Positions 1-8,317 are shown, numbered from the stretch's first letter. The stretch: 11,249 nucleotides of DNA from an uncultured Bacilli bacterium (GCA_944372315.1 CALVYX010000061.1:1-11249); one strand, 5' to 3'. Notes: generated from the sequence alone by a model not told the origin. Numbers and translations are program-made.

Positions 1-300
1 TTGGTTTATAGTTAGAAATGACATAGCGAATAATAGAGTCATAGAATTTATAAGGATCAAATAATTTATTTTTAAATAATCTTTTAATTCTTCTAATAAC
101 AGAATCATGTTGAACTAAAGAGAAATCACCTTTTAGGTTTTTAGCAATATCAGAAGCAACAGAAGATTCAGATAGAATCATACCAAAAGATATAAAAGGA
201 ATAAATTTAAGTTGTGTCTTTCTTATATTAGGATTACATTTTAATAAAAATCTTTCATTTCACTTGCAATATCATTTTGACTATTATATACTTTATACAT
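1..300 (-). pseudogene. IS4-like DDE transposase, N-terminal part, frameshifted and cut by the window edge
   Basis: On the minus strand an ATG at 300-298 opens a frame reading MYKVYNSQNDIASEMKDF, which then hits TAA after 19 codons. Shifting to the -1 frame at the short T run (plus-strand A run 246-250) restores a continuous frame to the window edge. That frame includes LLKCNPNIRKTQLKF, SESSVASDIAKNLKG, VQHDSVIRRIKRLF and YDSIIRYVISNYK. From memory this resembles the N-terminal region of IS4-type transposases common in low-GC Firmicutes. The DDE catalytic residues would lie beyond the window and cannot be checked. A one-base deletion in a homopolymer explains the break most simply, so the copy is probably inactive or carries a sequencing error. 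The SD-like GAGG lies just upstream within the hairpin at 301-355. The family call is from recognition, without a search. Confidence 0.75.
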
Positions 301-355
301 AAACAACCTCTATTCTTTTTTTTGGTTATAATAAGAATATCAAAAAAGGTTGTTT
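301..355 (-). promoter_or_regulatory. Hairpin covering the transposase ribosome binding site
   Basis: AAACAACCT (301-309) is exactly complementary to AGGTTGTTT (347-355), and inside it TATTCTT (311-317) can pair with AAGAATA (333-339), giving a long interrupted stem. On the minus strand the arm nearest the gene contains the SD-like GAGG and ends directly at the transposase ATG (300). In a transcript entering from outside, the ribosome binding site would therefore be paired. Insertion sequences such as IS10 and IS231 are known to limit activation by read-through transcription this way. Whether this copy folds so is inferred. Confidence 0.6.
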
Positions 356-362
356 ATTTCAA
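334..362 (-). promoter_or_regulatory. Possible internal promoter of the transposase
   Basis: On the minus strand TTGAAA (362-357) is followed after 17 bases by TATTCT (339-334), a four-of-six match to the -10 consensus. TATTAT (334-329) is an alternative. Either choice would start the transcript near 322-327, inside the loop of the 301-355 hairpin, so the IS's own message would lack the distal arm and leave its ribosome binding site free. The match is weak, and its position supports it more than its sequence does. Confidence 0.35.
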
Positions 363-373
363 TTATAAGAGAC

Positions 374-406
374 AAAATGACTTAGATAATCTCTGGTCAT
401 TTTTTT
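374..406 (+). terminator. Weak stem with T run, possible terminator near the IS end
   Basis: AAAATGAC (374-381) pairs with GTCATTTT (396-403) across a 14-base loop and runs into a T tract on the plus strand. The loop is large and the stem AT-rich, so efficiency would be low. It may be part of the insertion sequence end; the exact IS boundary was not recognised. Confidence 0.3.
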
Positions 407-454
407 ATTGTTTTAAAAACTGTCCGGTTATAAGATATAATCAAAACTAGTTAA

Positions 455-1663
<1,209 letters not shown>

Positions 1664-1667
1664 TGAA

Positions 1668-1714
1668 TTGACAAAAAAAGATCCTAATAGTAAAATTAAT
1701 TTATAAGATAGGGA
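1668..1714 (+). promoter_or_regulatory. Sigma-A-type promoter and RBS of the pilin-like gene
   Basis: TTGACA (1668-1673) matches the -35 consensus exactly and lies 17 bases before TAAAAT (1691-1696), five of six for the -10. It begins five bases after the tgt stop codon. The predicted start near 1703 leaves a leader of about 20 nt. AGGGA (1710-1714) is a modest ribosome binding site eight bases before the ATG. Confidence 0.75.
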
Positions 1715-1722
1715 TTGATGAT

Positions 1723-2841
1723 ATGAAAAAGAAAATTAATAAAAAAGGGTTCACTTTAATAGAATTATTAGCGGTAATCATAATTTTAGGAGTACTATTA
1801 TTACTAGCAATACCAGCGGTAAGTAGATATATTGATGAGTCTAGAAAAGATACTTATGCTAGTACTGTTAAGTCAATTATAGGTGCTGTTTCTACTTCAT
1901 TAAATAATATGGAATATCCTTTTAATCTTGGTAAAAACGAAGGAATTATTGTTCCTTTTTCAGAAGCTAATTTAGAGAAAAGCGCTGCTAAAACAAAATC
2001 CCCATATGCTCCTTATATATCTGATAAAGCATATGTTTTAGCTTATTTTGACGGTGATAATTTTCATTATTATGCAGTAGCTTTAGATGAAACTGGTTTT
2101 GGAATTCCTATGATTGATGATAAAGCACTGGACGCTTCTTCGATTACTTCTGATGAGGATATAATTAGAAATAATGTGGTATCAACTAATGATATTATTA
2201 ATTCTAGTAGTGTAATTGAAACGGATTCATTAGTTATTAAATATAAAGAGCATTCTGGGAATATTATAAAAGTAGAAATCTGTATGGTTCCTTATGATGC
2301 TGGAGATATTGTTCAATTAAAGGATGGAAGTAAATGGTATGTAACTAAGGATAGTGACGAAAACAATGAGATGTTATTACTATTAAGTTATTATCATATG
2401 GATACTAATGCAAGTAATTATGGATTACAAAGTAATAGTAAAGCTAGTCCAACTATTAGATTTCATAGAGATCAAAGTGTAACCAGTTATAATTCTAGTG
2501 CTGACATATATAGTGTTTCTCAATCTATAATTGCTGCAACTAGGGTAAAATTAACCGAGGCTGGACTTACTATGAGTGGTACTACTATTAGAATGCCAAA
2601 AGCAAGTGACTTTAATTGTTCTATTGAAACTAATCAATGTACTGGTGTAGGGCATCAAGTAACGTACCTTAGTAATGGAGGAGATGGTACCTTCTGGACT
2701 AGCGATAGTGTTCCTGGATGGGTTGTTACTATTTCCCCTGGAATTGGTCGCGCAACATCAGAAAATTATTATGGTATAAGAGTAATTCTTGAAACTTTAA
2801 AAGTTAATGTTGATCGAGAGGCAACAAAAGCTCTAAATTAA
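1723..2841 (+). CDS. Prepilin-like secreted protein with lectin-like C-terminal domain
   Basis: The N-terminus KKGFTLIELLAVIIILGVL is a class III (type IV pilin) signal: cleavage is expected between G9 and F10, with the conserved Glu at +5 (E14) and a hydrophobic helix over about 10-32. It therefore needs a prepilin peptidase, which is not in this window. After the helix comes a variable region to about 180. The C-terminal domain contains GDIVQLKDGSKWYV (194-207) and ends with FWTSDSVPGWVV (324-335) and YYGIRVIL (349-356). This spacing of Trp-rich and closing motifs recalls DUF6273 or C-type-lectin-like (formylglycine-generating-enzyme-like) modules, a loose resemblance. C299 and C306 could form a small disulfide loop. 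At 372 residues it is far longer than a ComGC-type major pilin. No other pilus or secretion gene adjoins it, so it is an orphan. Its last codons lie in a terminator shared with the convergent gene. Confidence 0.85.
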   Translation: MKKKINKKGFTLIELLAVIIILGVLLLLAIPAVSRYIDESRKDTYASTVKSIIGAVSTSLNNMEYPFNLGKNEGIIVPFSEANLEKSAAKTKSPYAPYISDKAYVLAYFDGDNFHYYAVALDETGFGIPMIDDKALDASSITSDEDIIRNNVVSTNDIINSSSVIETDSLVIKYKEHSGNIIKVEICMVPYDAGDIVQLKDGSKWYVTKDSDENNEMLLLLSYYHMDTNASNYGLQSNSKASPTIRFHRDQSVTSYNSSADIYSVSQSIIAATRVKLTEAGLTMSGTTIRMPKASDFNCSIETNQCTGVGHQVTYLSNGGDGTFWTSDSVPGWVVTISPGIGRATSENYYGIRVILETLKVNVDREATKALN

Positions 2842-2855
2842 TTAGAGCTTTTTTT
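2826..2855. terminator. Bidirectional terminator between convergent genes
   Basis: AAAAGCTCTAA (2826-2836) pairs with TTAGAGCTTTT (2842-2852) over a five-base loop, with an A run on the left and a T run to 2855 on the right, so it can work on both strands. The stop codons of both genes (2839-2841 plus, 2838-2840 minus) lie in the loop. Confidence 0.9.
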
Positions 2856-3203
2856 ATTTATACCAATGATACTACCTAATATAGAAGAAATTAATATTAA
2901 AAGATAAAAGATGATTATATGGAATGAAAAGGACATATTAAATCCTAAATAACTAAAGAGAAATAATATCACAATCATTACAATACCTATTTTTATTCCT
3001 TCTAGGAATCCTTTTTTATTACTAAGTCTACCTAAATAAAGCCCTCCAATAAACATGGATATTATAATAGCTATTAATTCAAAGACTTTAATTACATTGT
3101 TATTAATAATATTGAAATAACTTAATGTTCCTATTAAAATAGAAAATAATAAAATAGATCCTAAAATATAAGCTATACTTTTTAAATATTTAATAATAAA
3201 CAT
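2838..3203 (-). CDS. TIGR04086/YrzE-like four-helix membrane protein
   Basis: A 121-residue, strongly hydrophobic protein with four likely membrane helices near 10-30, 39-59, 70-87 and 93-113. The central motif GGLYLGRLSNKKGFLEGIKIG is at 53-73 (a Gly-Gly turn followed by a basic loop with KGF..G) and is typical of the TIGR04086 family, to which B. subtilis YrzE belongs. No biochemical role is known to me. As I recall, yrzE lies between tgt/yajC and yrbG in B. subtilis; the tgt and DUF421 neighbours here fit that, but this gene is inverted. Its ATG follows a modest AGGATGTGAG site, with a possible CATAAT -10 (3229-3224). It overlaps the pilin-like gene by four bases at the stop codons. Family assignment is by pattern recognition. 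Confidence 0.8.
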   Translation of the reverse strand: MFIIKYLKSIAYILGSILLFSILIGTLSYFNIINNNVIKVFELIAIIISMFIGGLYLGRLSNKKGFLEGIKIGIVMIVILFLFSYLGFNMSFSFHIIIFYLLILISSILGSIIGINKKSSN

Positions 3204-3223
3204 ATTCTCACATCCTAATAAAA

Positions 3224-3274
3224 ATTATGTTTTGTATAAAAAAATATGCAATTAATCATAATAAATTTAGGAGG
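3224..3274. promoter_or_regulatory. Divergent promoter region of the YrzE-like and DUF421 genes
   Basis: On the plus strand CATAAT (3257-3262) would start transcription near 3269, right at AGGAGG (3269-3274), six bases before the DUF421 start. A TTGTAT at 3232-3237 is a poor -35 at 19-base spacing. On the minus strand CATAAT (3229-3224) would serve the YrzE-like gene with a leader of about 14 nt. The two putative promoters lie side by side and could interfere with each other. The -35 elements are weak. Confidence 0.4.
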
Positions 3275-3280
3275 AGTGCT

Positions 3281-3928
3281 ATGGATTATTTAATTGTTTT
3301 ATTTAGAACATCATTATTTTATATAATTATTACAATTATTTATCGTTTCATGGGAAAAAGAGAAATAGGGCAGTTAGGAATGGTGGATTTAATTGTATCT
3401 ATTTTGATTGCAGAACTTGCAGCTATGTCGATCGATAACCGTGATGAAAGTATATTTTTATCAATAGTGCCTATAACCTTATTAGTTATTGTTCAAATAG
3501 GAATGTCATATGTTTCTCTAAAAAATTCTAAAATAAGAAATTTATTTGATGGTAATCCATCAGTAATTATTAATAAAGGAAAAATTAATTTTAAAGAGAT
3601 GGTGGAGCAACGTTATAATATAGATGATTTATTAACTCAATTAAGAGAAAAACATATTAGAAGTATAGAAGAAGTGGATTATGCAGTATTAGAGACTAGT
3701 GGTAAGTTATCAGTTTTTAAGAAAGATAATAAGTTGTTTGGAGAGTATCCTATGCCTCTTATTTTGGATGGTGAAATTGATCAGGATACTTTAAGACAAA
3801 TCAATAAAACAGAGGAATGGTTAACGAATCAGTTAAAAAAAGAAAATGTATCATTAGAAGATATTTTTTATGCTTTTTACCGTAATAAGAAATTGTTTTT
3901 AATCAAAGAAGAGGATTTAAGAAAATAA
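3281..3928 (+). CDS. DUF421 (YetF/YrbG-like, UPF0702) membrane protein
   Basis: A 215-residue protein with three membrane helices (about 4-22, 36-50 and 58-80) and a soluble C-terminal part. The signature MGKREIGQLGMVDLIVSILI follows the first helix, and the C-terminal part carries LREKHIRSIEEVDYAVLETS with GKLSVF, both hallmarks of DUF421. B. subtilis has several members (YetF, YrbG and others), some linked to spore membranes; the molecular role is not settled. The start is placed at 3281 because AGGAGG lies six bases upstream. The frame is open back to an ATG at 3227, but the 18 extra residues are basic, unlike the family, and lack a ribosome site. The 3' end overlaps the kinase gene by 12 bases on the opposite strand. 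Position near tgt and a YrzE-like gene suggests it is the YrbG counterpart. Confidence 0.9.
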   Translation: MDYLIVLFRTSLFYIIITIIYRFMGKREIGQLGMVDLIVSILIAELAAMSIDNRDESIFLSIVPITLLVIVQIGMSYVSLKNSKIRNLFDGNPSVIINKGKINFKEMVEQRYNIDDLLTQLREKHIRSIEEVDYAVLETSGKLSVFKKDNKLFGEYPMPLILDGEIDQDTLRQINKTEEWLTNQLKKENVSLEDIFYAFYRNKKLFLIKEEDLRK

Positions 3929-5362
3929 AAGGATGTTAACATCCTTTTTTGTTGATTCTTTCTTTATATCTTTTTTTATATAGAAGTAGAAGTTAGATCC
4001 TTTGTCTTTTTTAGATATTACTCCATATTCATAATCGTGTAGAACAAATATATTTTTAACAATAGATAATCCAATACCAGTTCCTATCATGTTACGTTTA
4101 TGAGTTTTATCACTTTTATAATATTTATCCCAAATTTTATCGAGTTCTTCTTTTTTGATTCCTTTTCCTGTATCGATAATTTCTACTTTGGTATTTTTCT
4201 TATAATCAGTTACTTTAATAGTAACAGTATTATCTGCTCCTGTATAATTAATTGCATTATTAATTAAGTTATAAATAACTTGTTCCATCTTTTTCTTATC
4301 AGCATAAATCATAATTTGTTTTTTATTCGTAGTAAAATTGAAAATATAGTTTTCTGTTATTGTATATATTTTATAACGATTCAAAATAGTATTAATTAAT
4401 TCAACTAAATCAAATTCTTCTTTATTTAAAGTAGCAATATTCGATTGCATCTTTGATAAGTCTAAAATATCTCCAACTAAAAGATTTAAGCGATCTACTT
4501 CTTCGATGATAACATTTAAATTTTCTTCACGTTTATCTTTGTCTTTGTAGGTAATATCTCTAACCATTTCCGCATAGGCTTTAATCATTGTAAGTGGAGT
4601 TTTTAAGTCATGAGATACATTTGCCATTAATTCACGTCTTAATTCATCATTTTTAGATAAAGCATCACGAGCAGAGTTAAGGGTGTTAGCAAGTTCATCT
4701 ATTTCTTCGATATCACTTTGATTTTCAAATTTAACATTATAATCTCCACTAGCTAATCTTTTAGCGGATTTATTTAGAGAAGTGATTGGATTAGATATTT
4801 TTTTAGATATATAAAAACCAATGACAAATGATAAAATTAACACAATAATAGTTACTATAATTAATTGATTTTTAAGAATTAATATGGTGGAATCTATTGG
4901 ATCAATTGATGTGTTTAAGAAAGCATATAAGTCATCATCTAATTTAAGACCATATACTAAAGTCTCACTTTTTAATTGTTCATTTACTATTTTATAGGTG
5001 ATATCAGTCTCATTACTTTCCATAAATTTATCTTTATAATAAACTAGGGAAGGATTATATTTTTCTACTAAACAACCTCGATTCATATTATCAGTTGAAT
5101 ATAGAATGGATGAAGAATCATTTAATTCAATACATACCCCACGTTTATAATATATTTCATCTAGTATTTTTTCAAAGTTGTCGCTTCCATAACTATTTTT
5201 TACTAATTTAGCCATAACGTTTATTTCATTAGTTTTATACCATTCATAATAAGTATTAATAAATATTACTTGAAAGAACCATAAGAAAGTAATAATTAAT
5301 ATAGAAAATAAAGCTAGGAAAAGCCAAATTTTTACGGTTAATGATTTACTGTTTAATTTCAA
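3917..5362 (-). CDS. HAMP-containing sensor histidine kinase
   Basis: This is the membrane sensor of a two-component pair with the regulator immediately upstream. Order of parts: membrane helix 12-35, extracytoplasmic domain about 36-163, second helix 164-186, HAMP about 187-240, the phosphoacceptor motif NVSHDLKTPL with H251, then the ATPase domain with N box NLINNAINY (365-373), G1 DTGKGI (397-402), F-box region IWDKYYKSD (410-418) and G2 GTGIGLSIV (427-435). All kinase motifs are intact. The sensor domain carries two cysteines, C77 and C97, that could form a disulfide; the ligand is not apparent. The start is TTG at 5362: an in-frame stop lies just upstream, TAGGAT is placed seven bases before it, and no other start keeps the first helix. 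It overlaps the regulator by 17 bases, implying translational coupling. The last residues, about 474-481, are read from the shared terminator. Confidence 0.95.
   Translation of the reverse strand: MKLNSKSLTVKIWLFLALFSILIITFLWFFQVIFINTYYEWYKTNEINVMAKLVKNSYGSDNFEKILDEIYYKRGVCIELNDSSSILYSTDNMNRGCLVEKYNPSLVYYKDKFMESNETDITYKIVNEQLKSETLVYGLKLDDDLYAFLNTSIDPIDSTILILKNQLIIVTIIVLILSFVIGFYISKKISNPITSLNKSAKRLASGDYNVKFENQSDIEEIDELANTLNSARDALSKNDELRRELMANVSHDLKTPLTMIKAYAEMVRDITYKDKDKREENLNVIIEEVDRLNLLVGDILDLSKMQSNIATLNKEEFDLVELINTILNRYKIYTITENYIFNFTTNKKQIMIYADKKKMEQVIYNLINNAINYTGADNTVTIKVTDYKKNTKVEIIDTGKGIKKEELDKIWDKYYKSDKTHKRNMIGTGIGLSIVKNIFVLHDYEYGVISKKDKGSNFYFYIKKDIKKESTKKDVNILLFS
3927..3950. terminator. 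Perfect palindromic terminator shared by convergent genes
   Basis: GGATGTTAACATCC (3931-3944) is flanked by four A on the left and six T on the right, making a 22-base perfect palindrome (3927-3948) that can terminate both strands. It starts inside the TAA of the DUF421 gene (3926-3928) and lies wholly inside the kinase reading frame, whose stop is at 3917-3919. Confidence 0.92.
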
Positions 5363-6008
5363 ATTTATATCCTACACCACGAACAGTTTTAATTAAATCA
5401 CGATATTCTCCTAGATTATTTCTTAACATTTTAATATGAGTATCTACTGTTCTATCATCTCCAAAATAATCATATCCCCATAACTTATTAAGTAGTGCTT
5501 CCCTTGATATAGCAACATTTTGATTATTAATAAAGTAGGTTAGGATATCAAATTCTTTTGGAGTAACATTTATTTCTTTATTATTTATTTCAATAGTATG
5601 GCCAATAAAGTCAACGACTAAATTTTTATAAATAAATTTATCTTCAGTTTGTTTGCCACGTCTGGTAATAGCTTTAATTCTTGCAATTAACTCTTTAGGA
5701 GAGAATGGTTTAGTTAAATAGTCATCAACTCCTAAATCAAATCCTAGAAGTTTATCATATTCATCATTTCTTGCTGATAAGATAATAGTAGGAATATTAT
5801 GTTCTTTTTTTAATTCTTGAAAAAAAGTATATCCATCCATTTTAGGCATCATGATATCTAATACTATGACATCAATATCATTTTCAGCAATAATATCTAA
5901 AGCTTGAATTCCATTTTCAGCTTCTAGTACCTCAAAATTTTCTAGTGTTGCATATTCTTTAATGACATCTCTAATTAATTTTTCATCATCGACTATTAGT
6001 ACTTTCAT
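5346..6008 (-). CDS. OmpR/PhoB-type response regulator
   Basis: A 220-residue DNA-binding regulator phosphorylated by the overlapping kinase. The receiver domain (1-115) shows the acidic pair D7 and D8, the phosphoacceptor D51 in IVLDIMMPKMDG, S78 as the switch residue and K100 in LTKPFSP. The winged-helix domain (about 127-218) has VTPKEFDILTYF, DDRTVDTHIKMLR and the closing TVRGVGYKFE, as in OmpR/PhoB regulators. All phosphorylation residues are present. It is the first gene of a two-gene operon: a TATAAT lies 16 bases upstream of the ATG and GGTGAT is the ribosome binding site, while the terminator of the preceding coiled-coil gene separates it from that unit. Target genes cannot be read from the window. 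I cannot say which of the many Firmicutes regulators it is orthologous to. Confidence 0.96.
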   Translation of the reverse strand: MKVLIVDDEKLIRDVIKEYATLENFEVLEAENGIQALDIIAENDIDVIVLDIMMPKMDGYTFFQELKKEHNIPTIILSARNDEYDKLLGFDLGVDDYLTKPFSPKELIARIKAITRRGKQTEDKFIYKNLVVDFIGHTIEINNKEINVTPKEFDILTYFINNQNVAISREALLNKLWGYDYFGDDRTVDTHIKMLRNNLGEYRDLIKTVRGVGYKFEIKQ

Positions 6009-6011
6009 AAC

Positions 6012-6030
6012 ATCACCAATTAATATTATA
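6012..6030 (-). promoter_or_regulatory. -10 element and RBS of the two-component operon
   Basis: On the minus strand TATAAT (6030-6025) is followed after seven bases by GGTGAT (6017-6012) and then, after three more, by the ATG at 6008. The predicted start near 6018 puts the ribosome site at the very 5' end of the message. No convincing -35 was seen. Confidence 0.6.
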
Positions 6031-6052
6031 CATGTTTTTATGTGTTTTTTGT

Positions 6053-6077
6053 GAAAAAAAGACTATTTTGGATAGTC
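6053..6077 (-). terminator. Terminator of the yidD-lipoprotein-coiled-coil unit
   Basis: Read on the minus strand, GACTAT (6077-6072) and ATAGTC (6066-6061) make a six-base-pair stem with a five-base loop, followed by seven or eight T. The stop codon TAG of the coiled-coil gene (6065-6063) lies in the second arm. Confidence 0.85.
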
Positions 6078-7436
6078 CACTTCGATCTTTTTAATTTTAT
6101 TGCTATTTTTCTTTTTAGTCTTATCTAATCTTTTATCAAAATCTTTAATGATTTGATTTTTTACTTCTAAATCTTTTTCAATACTATCAAGTTTAGTAAT
6201 CATATCATAAAAATTAGGAATAGAGTCAGCAAAATTGGAAAAATCGTGTTCAAAATCTTTCTTTAATTGTTTAATATCTAACAAAGTTTTATCAACTATG
6301 ATCGATAATTCATTAACATTATTAATACTATTTAGGATTTCTTTTTCATAATCAATATAAGTCGTTTTTGTAACTGTTTTCTTTTCTTTCATTACTAATT
6401 TTCTAGATGTCATTATTCCTGTTATAGCACCAGCTACTAATGCTGCTTTTAAGATGTTACCATTTTTAGTAGGTGGAATAGTAGAAGTGCTAGCTAATAA
6501 TAGAATAGAGGATAATAATTTAGTATAGTCGGTAACAATTTCAGATTGATATTCCACACTTTTACTTACTATTTCCTGATTTTCAATTTTTTTCTCAAGT
6601 TCAGATAAAATATGACTTTGATCTTTAGCAAATCGATTAATATAGTTATTAATTTTATCTACTTGTTTATAATCTTCATCAAATTCATCTATTCCCCTAT
6701 CAGCCTCAGTTATTTCTTCTTTTTTTTCTTCTAAAGAGTCATTTAATTTACTAGATTCATTTTCTATTTCGATCATTTCATTAATTAGACTAATGTATTC
6801 TTCAATTTGTTTAATTTCTAAAATAGTGGCATCTTTAATATTATCATTTTTAATAGCTATTTTATATTCATCTATTAAATGTTTTATATAGTTATCACTA
6901 TTGGTATCAATATCTATTTCATCATAATACTTGGTATAAAAATCTTTTTTTATTTTCTCAAATCTTCTAATTAAATTATTTAATCGTTCAATTAAATCCT
7001 CAATTTCATTAATTGTATTATCATCTTGTTCTTCTTCTTTTTTTAGATTATTTAATTCATAACTAATTCTTTCTATTTCATAGCGATCACTTCTTAACAT
7101 TTTCTCTATTTCTTGTAGAGTATCATTTTTAATTGTTAAATCATCTATAATAATATTTTTGCTAATATCCTCATTAGATAATTCAGTAATTATTGGTTCT
7201 TCTTCTAATTCTAATTCTTCTTTTTCTTCTTCGTGAAGAAGATCAAAGTCATCTTTTTTTCTATCTTGTTTTTTTGATTTTGAAGTAGAGTAGGCAGAAG
7301 ACTTGATTAATTTATCATCATCATTAATAGTATTATTATTACTATTATTGGTATCTTTGGCAAATTCTTTACCTTGTGATGTTTCATTTTTGGTTTTAAC
7401 TTTTAACCATTCTAAAAATTTGTTTTTCTGCCTCAT
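6063..7436 (-). CDS. Coiled-coil protein of unknown function with a hydrophobic segment
   Basis: I do not recognise this 457-residue protein. Residues 1-60 are polar, basic and Asn-rich (probably disordered); 63-84 are strongly acidic with runs of Glu; about 100-295 is a long Glu/Lys/Ile-rich helical region with heptad-like spacing, likely coiled coil. Near 305-344 the character changes: LLSSILLLAS, then a Pro-containing turn, then ILKAALVAGAITGIM, which could be one or two membrane-inserted helices. A second charged helical part follows and the tail is very basic. It starts at ATG 7436, with AGGTGG five bases upstream; a GTG at 7445 is in frame but lies inside that ribosome site. It begins 14 bases after the lipoprotein stop and shares its operon, which suggests a cell-envelope or membrane-organising role. 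A cytoskeletal or scaffold role is possible but nothing in the sequence proves it. Confidence 0.85.
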   Translation of the reverse strand: MRQKNKFLEWLKVKTKNETSQGKEFAKDTNNSNNNTINDDDKLIKSSAYSTSKSKKQDRKKDDFDLLHEEEKEELELEEEPIITELSNEDISKNIIIDDLTIKNDTLQEIEKMLRSDRYEIERISYELNNLKKEEEQDDNTINEIEDLIERLNNLIRRFEKIKKDFYTKYYDEIDIDTNSDNYIKHLIDEYKIAIKNDNIKDATILEIKQIEEYISLINEMIEIENESSKLNDSLEEKKEEITEADRGIDEFDEDYKQVDKINNYINRFAKDQSHILSELEKKIENQEIVSKSVEYQSEIVTDYTKLLSSILLLASTSTIPPTKNGNILKAALVAGAITGIMTSRKLVMKEKKTVTKTTYIDYEKEILNSINNVNELSIIVDKTLLDIKQLKKDFEHDFSNFADSIPNFYDMITKLDSIEKDLEVKNQIIKDFDKRLDKTKKKNSNKIKKIEVDYPK

Positions 7437-7450
7437 TATTTCCACCTCAT

Positions 7451-8317
7451 CTAATTTTCATATGTTTCTTGTTTAATAAGTTCTAAATTTTCATTCATTA
7501 ATTTTATATAATCTTCATTATTATTTCTCTCTTCATCAGTGATATTAGCTATGTTTTTTAGTGTAGATGTTTTTACTATTGTATTTTGTTGAATTGTTTT
7601 AATATATTCATTATCAGCTTCATTTTCCAAAGTAAAAATATAACTATTTTCACCAGCATTGATTTTAGTTTGTACATCAGATACTATTTTATCAGTAACA
7701 GTATCAGGATCTAGCGATATCACAGTAAATCCATATTTTTCTAAGAATTTAAATATATCATTAGAAACAATTATTGTTTTATTGGCAGAGTTTTCAGCTG
7801 TTAATTTAATCTCAGCATCAAGTTCTGATAATTTAACTTTTAGACTTTCATAATTAGCATCAATTTCTTTATTTAAATAAGAACTATTAATGTATTCTTG
7901 TAATCCATTTTTAATATTTTGTGTCATCATTAATAAATTAGATGGATTTAACCACAATTCTTCAATTCCATATTGTAATTCCATTCCAAAAGTAGCATCA
8001 ATTATTAAAATATCATTATTTTTATTTAATAATTCGACAGCAATATCTTTATCAGCTGTTAAGCCTAAATAAATAAATAAATCTTGTTTACTAAAATCAG
8101 TTAATTGTTTATCGTTTAATTCATATTCATAGACATTGGTTCCATCCGGATAAATAGAATTAACAACAGAACTTTCTCCATATAGACTATTAGTTATAAA
8201 TTCGATCGGATAAAAAGTAGTAATAATATTTATATCTTCCATATTATCTCTTTTAAAACATCCTGTAGTAGTAAGACAAAGTAGTAATGCTATAATAATA
8301 AATAATTTCTTTTTCAT
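7451..8317 (-). CDS. ZnuA/TroA-like substrate-binding lipoprotein (internal start), degenerate metal site
   Basis: An ATG at 8317 with AAGGAG six bases upstream opens a 288-residue product nested in the YidD frame. It has a lipoprotein signal, [18 protein letters not shown], with the lipidated cysteine at residue 20. The body follows the cluster A-I (ZnuA/TroA) binding-protein plan: [10 protein letters not shown] near 32-41, GTNVYEYEL (59-67), DLFIYLGL (79-86), LWLNP (121-125), and [14 protein letters not shown] (184-197). Known members bind Zn or Mn through histidines in PHxYE, HxWLxP and SHDAF; here those positions read Tyr63, Glu120 and Asn186. The acidic ligand expected near FTE/FTD is also out of register (FTLEN, 228-232). 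It probably binds something other than Zn/Mn, or acts without metal. No permease or ATPase gene adjoins it. Function is open; the fold assignment is fairly sure. Confidence 0.8.
   Translation of the reverse strand: MKKKLFIIIALLLCLTTTGCFKRDNMEDINIITTFYPIEFITNSLYGESSVVNSIYPDGTNVYEYELNDKQLTDFSKQDLFIYLGLTADKDIAVELLNKNNDILIIDATFGMELQYGIEELWLNPSNLLMMTQNIKNGLQEYINSSYLNKEIDANYESLKVKLSELDAEIKLTAENSANKTIIVSNDIFKFLEKYGFTVISLDPDTVTDKIVSDVQTKINAGENSYIFTLENEADNEYIKTIQQNTIVKTSTLKNIANITDEERNNNEDYIKLMNENLELIKQETYEN

Noticed and set aside
3227..3280. Upstream ATG for the DUF421 gene
   Set aside because: The extra 18 residues are basic and unlike the family, while AGGAGG precedes the ATG at 3281.
6130..7330. 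Tandem repeats suggested by the recurring TTC/TCT-rich plus-strand text
   Set aside because: These are codons for Glu, Lys and Asp in the coiled-coil protein on the opposite strand, with no fixed repeat unit.
7437..7445. GTG start for the coiled-coil gene
   Set aside because: It lies within the AGGTGG ribosome site serving the ATG at 7436.
7659..8072. Two plus-strand open frames of about 60 codons (7659-7853 and 7890-8072)
   Set aside because: Both are antisense to the lipoprotein gene, lack ribosome sites and show no recognisable composition.
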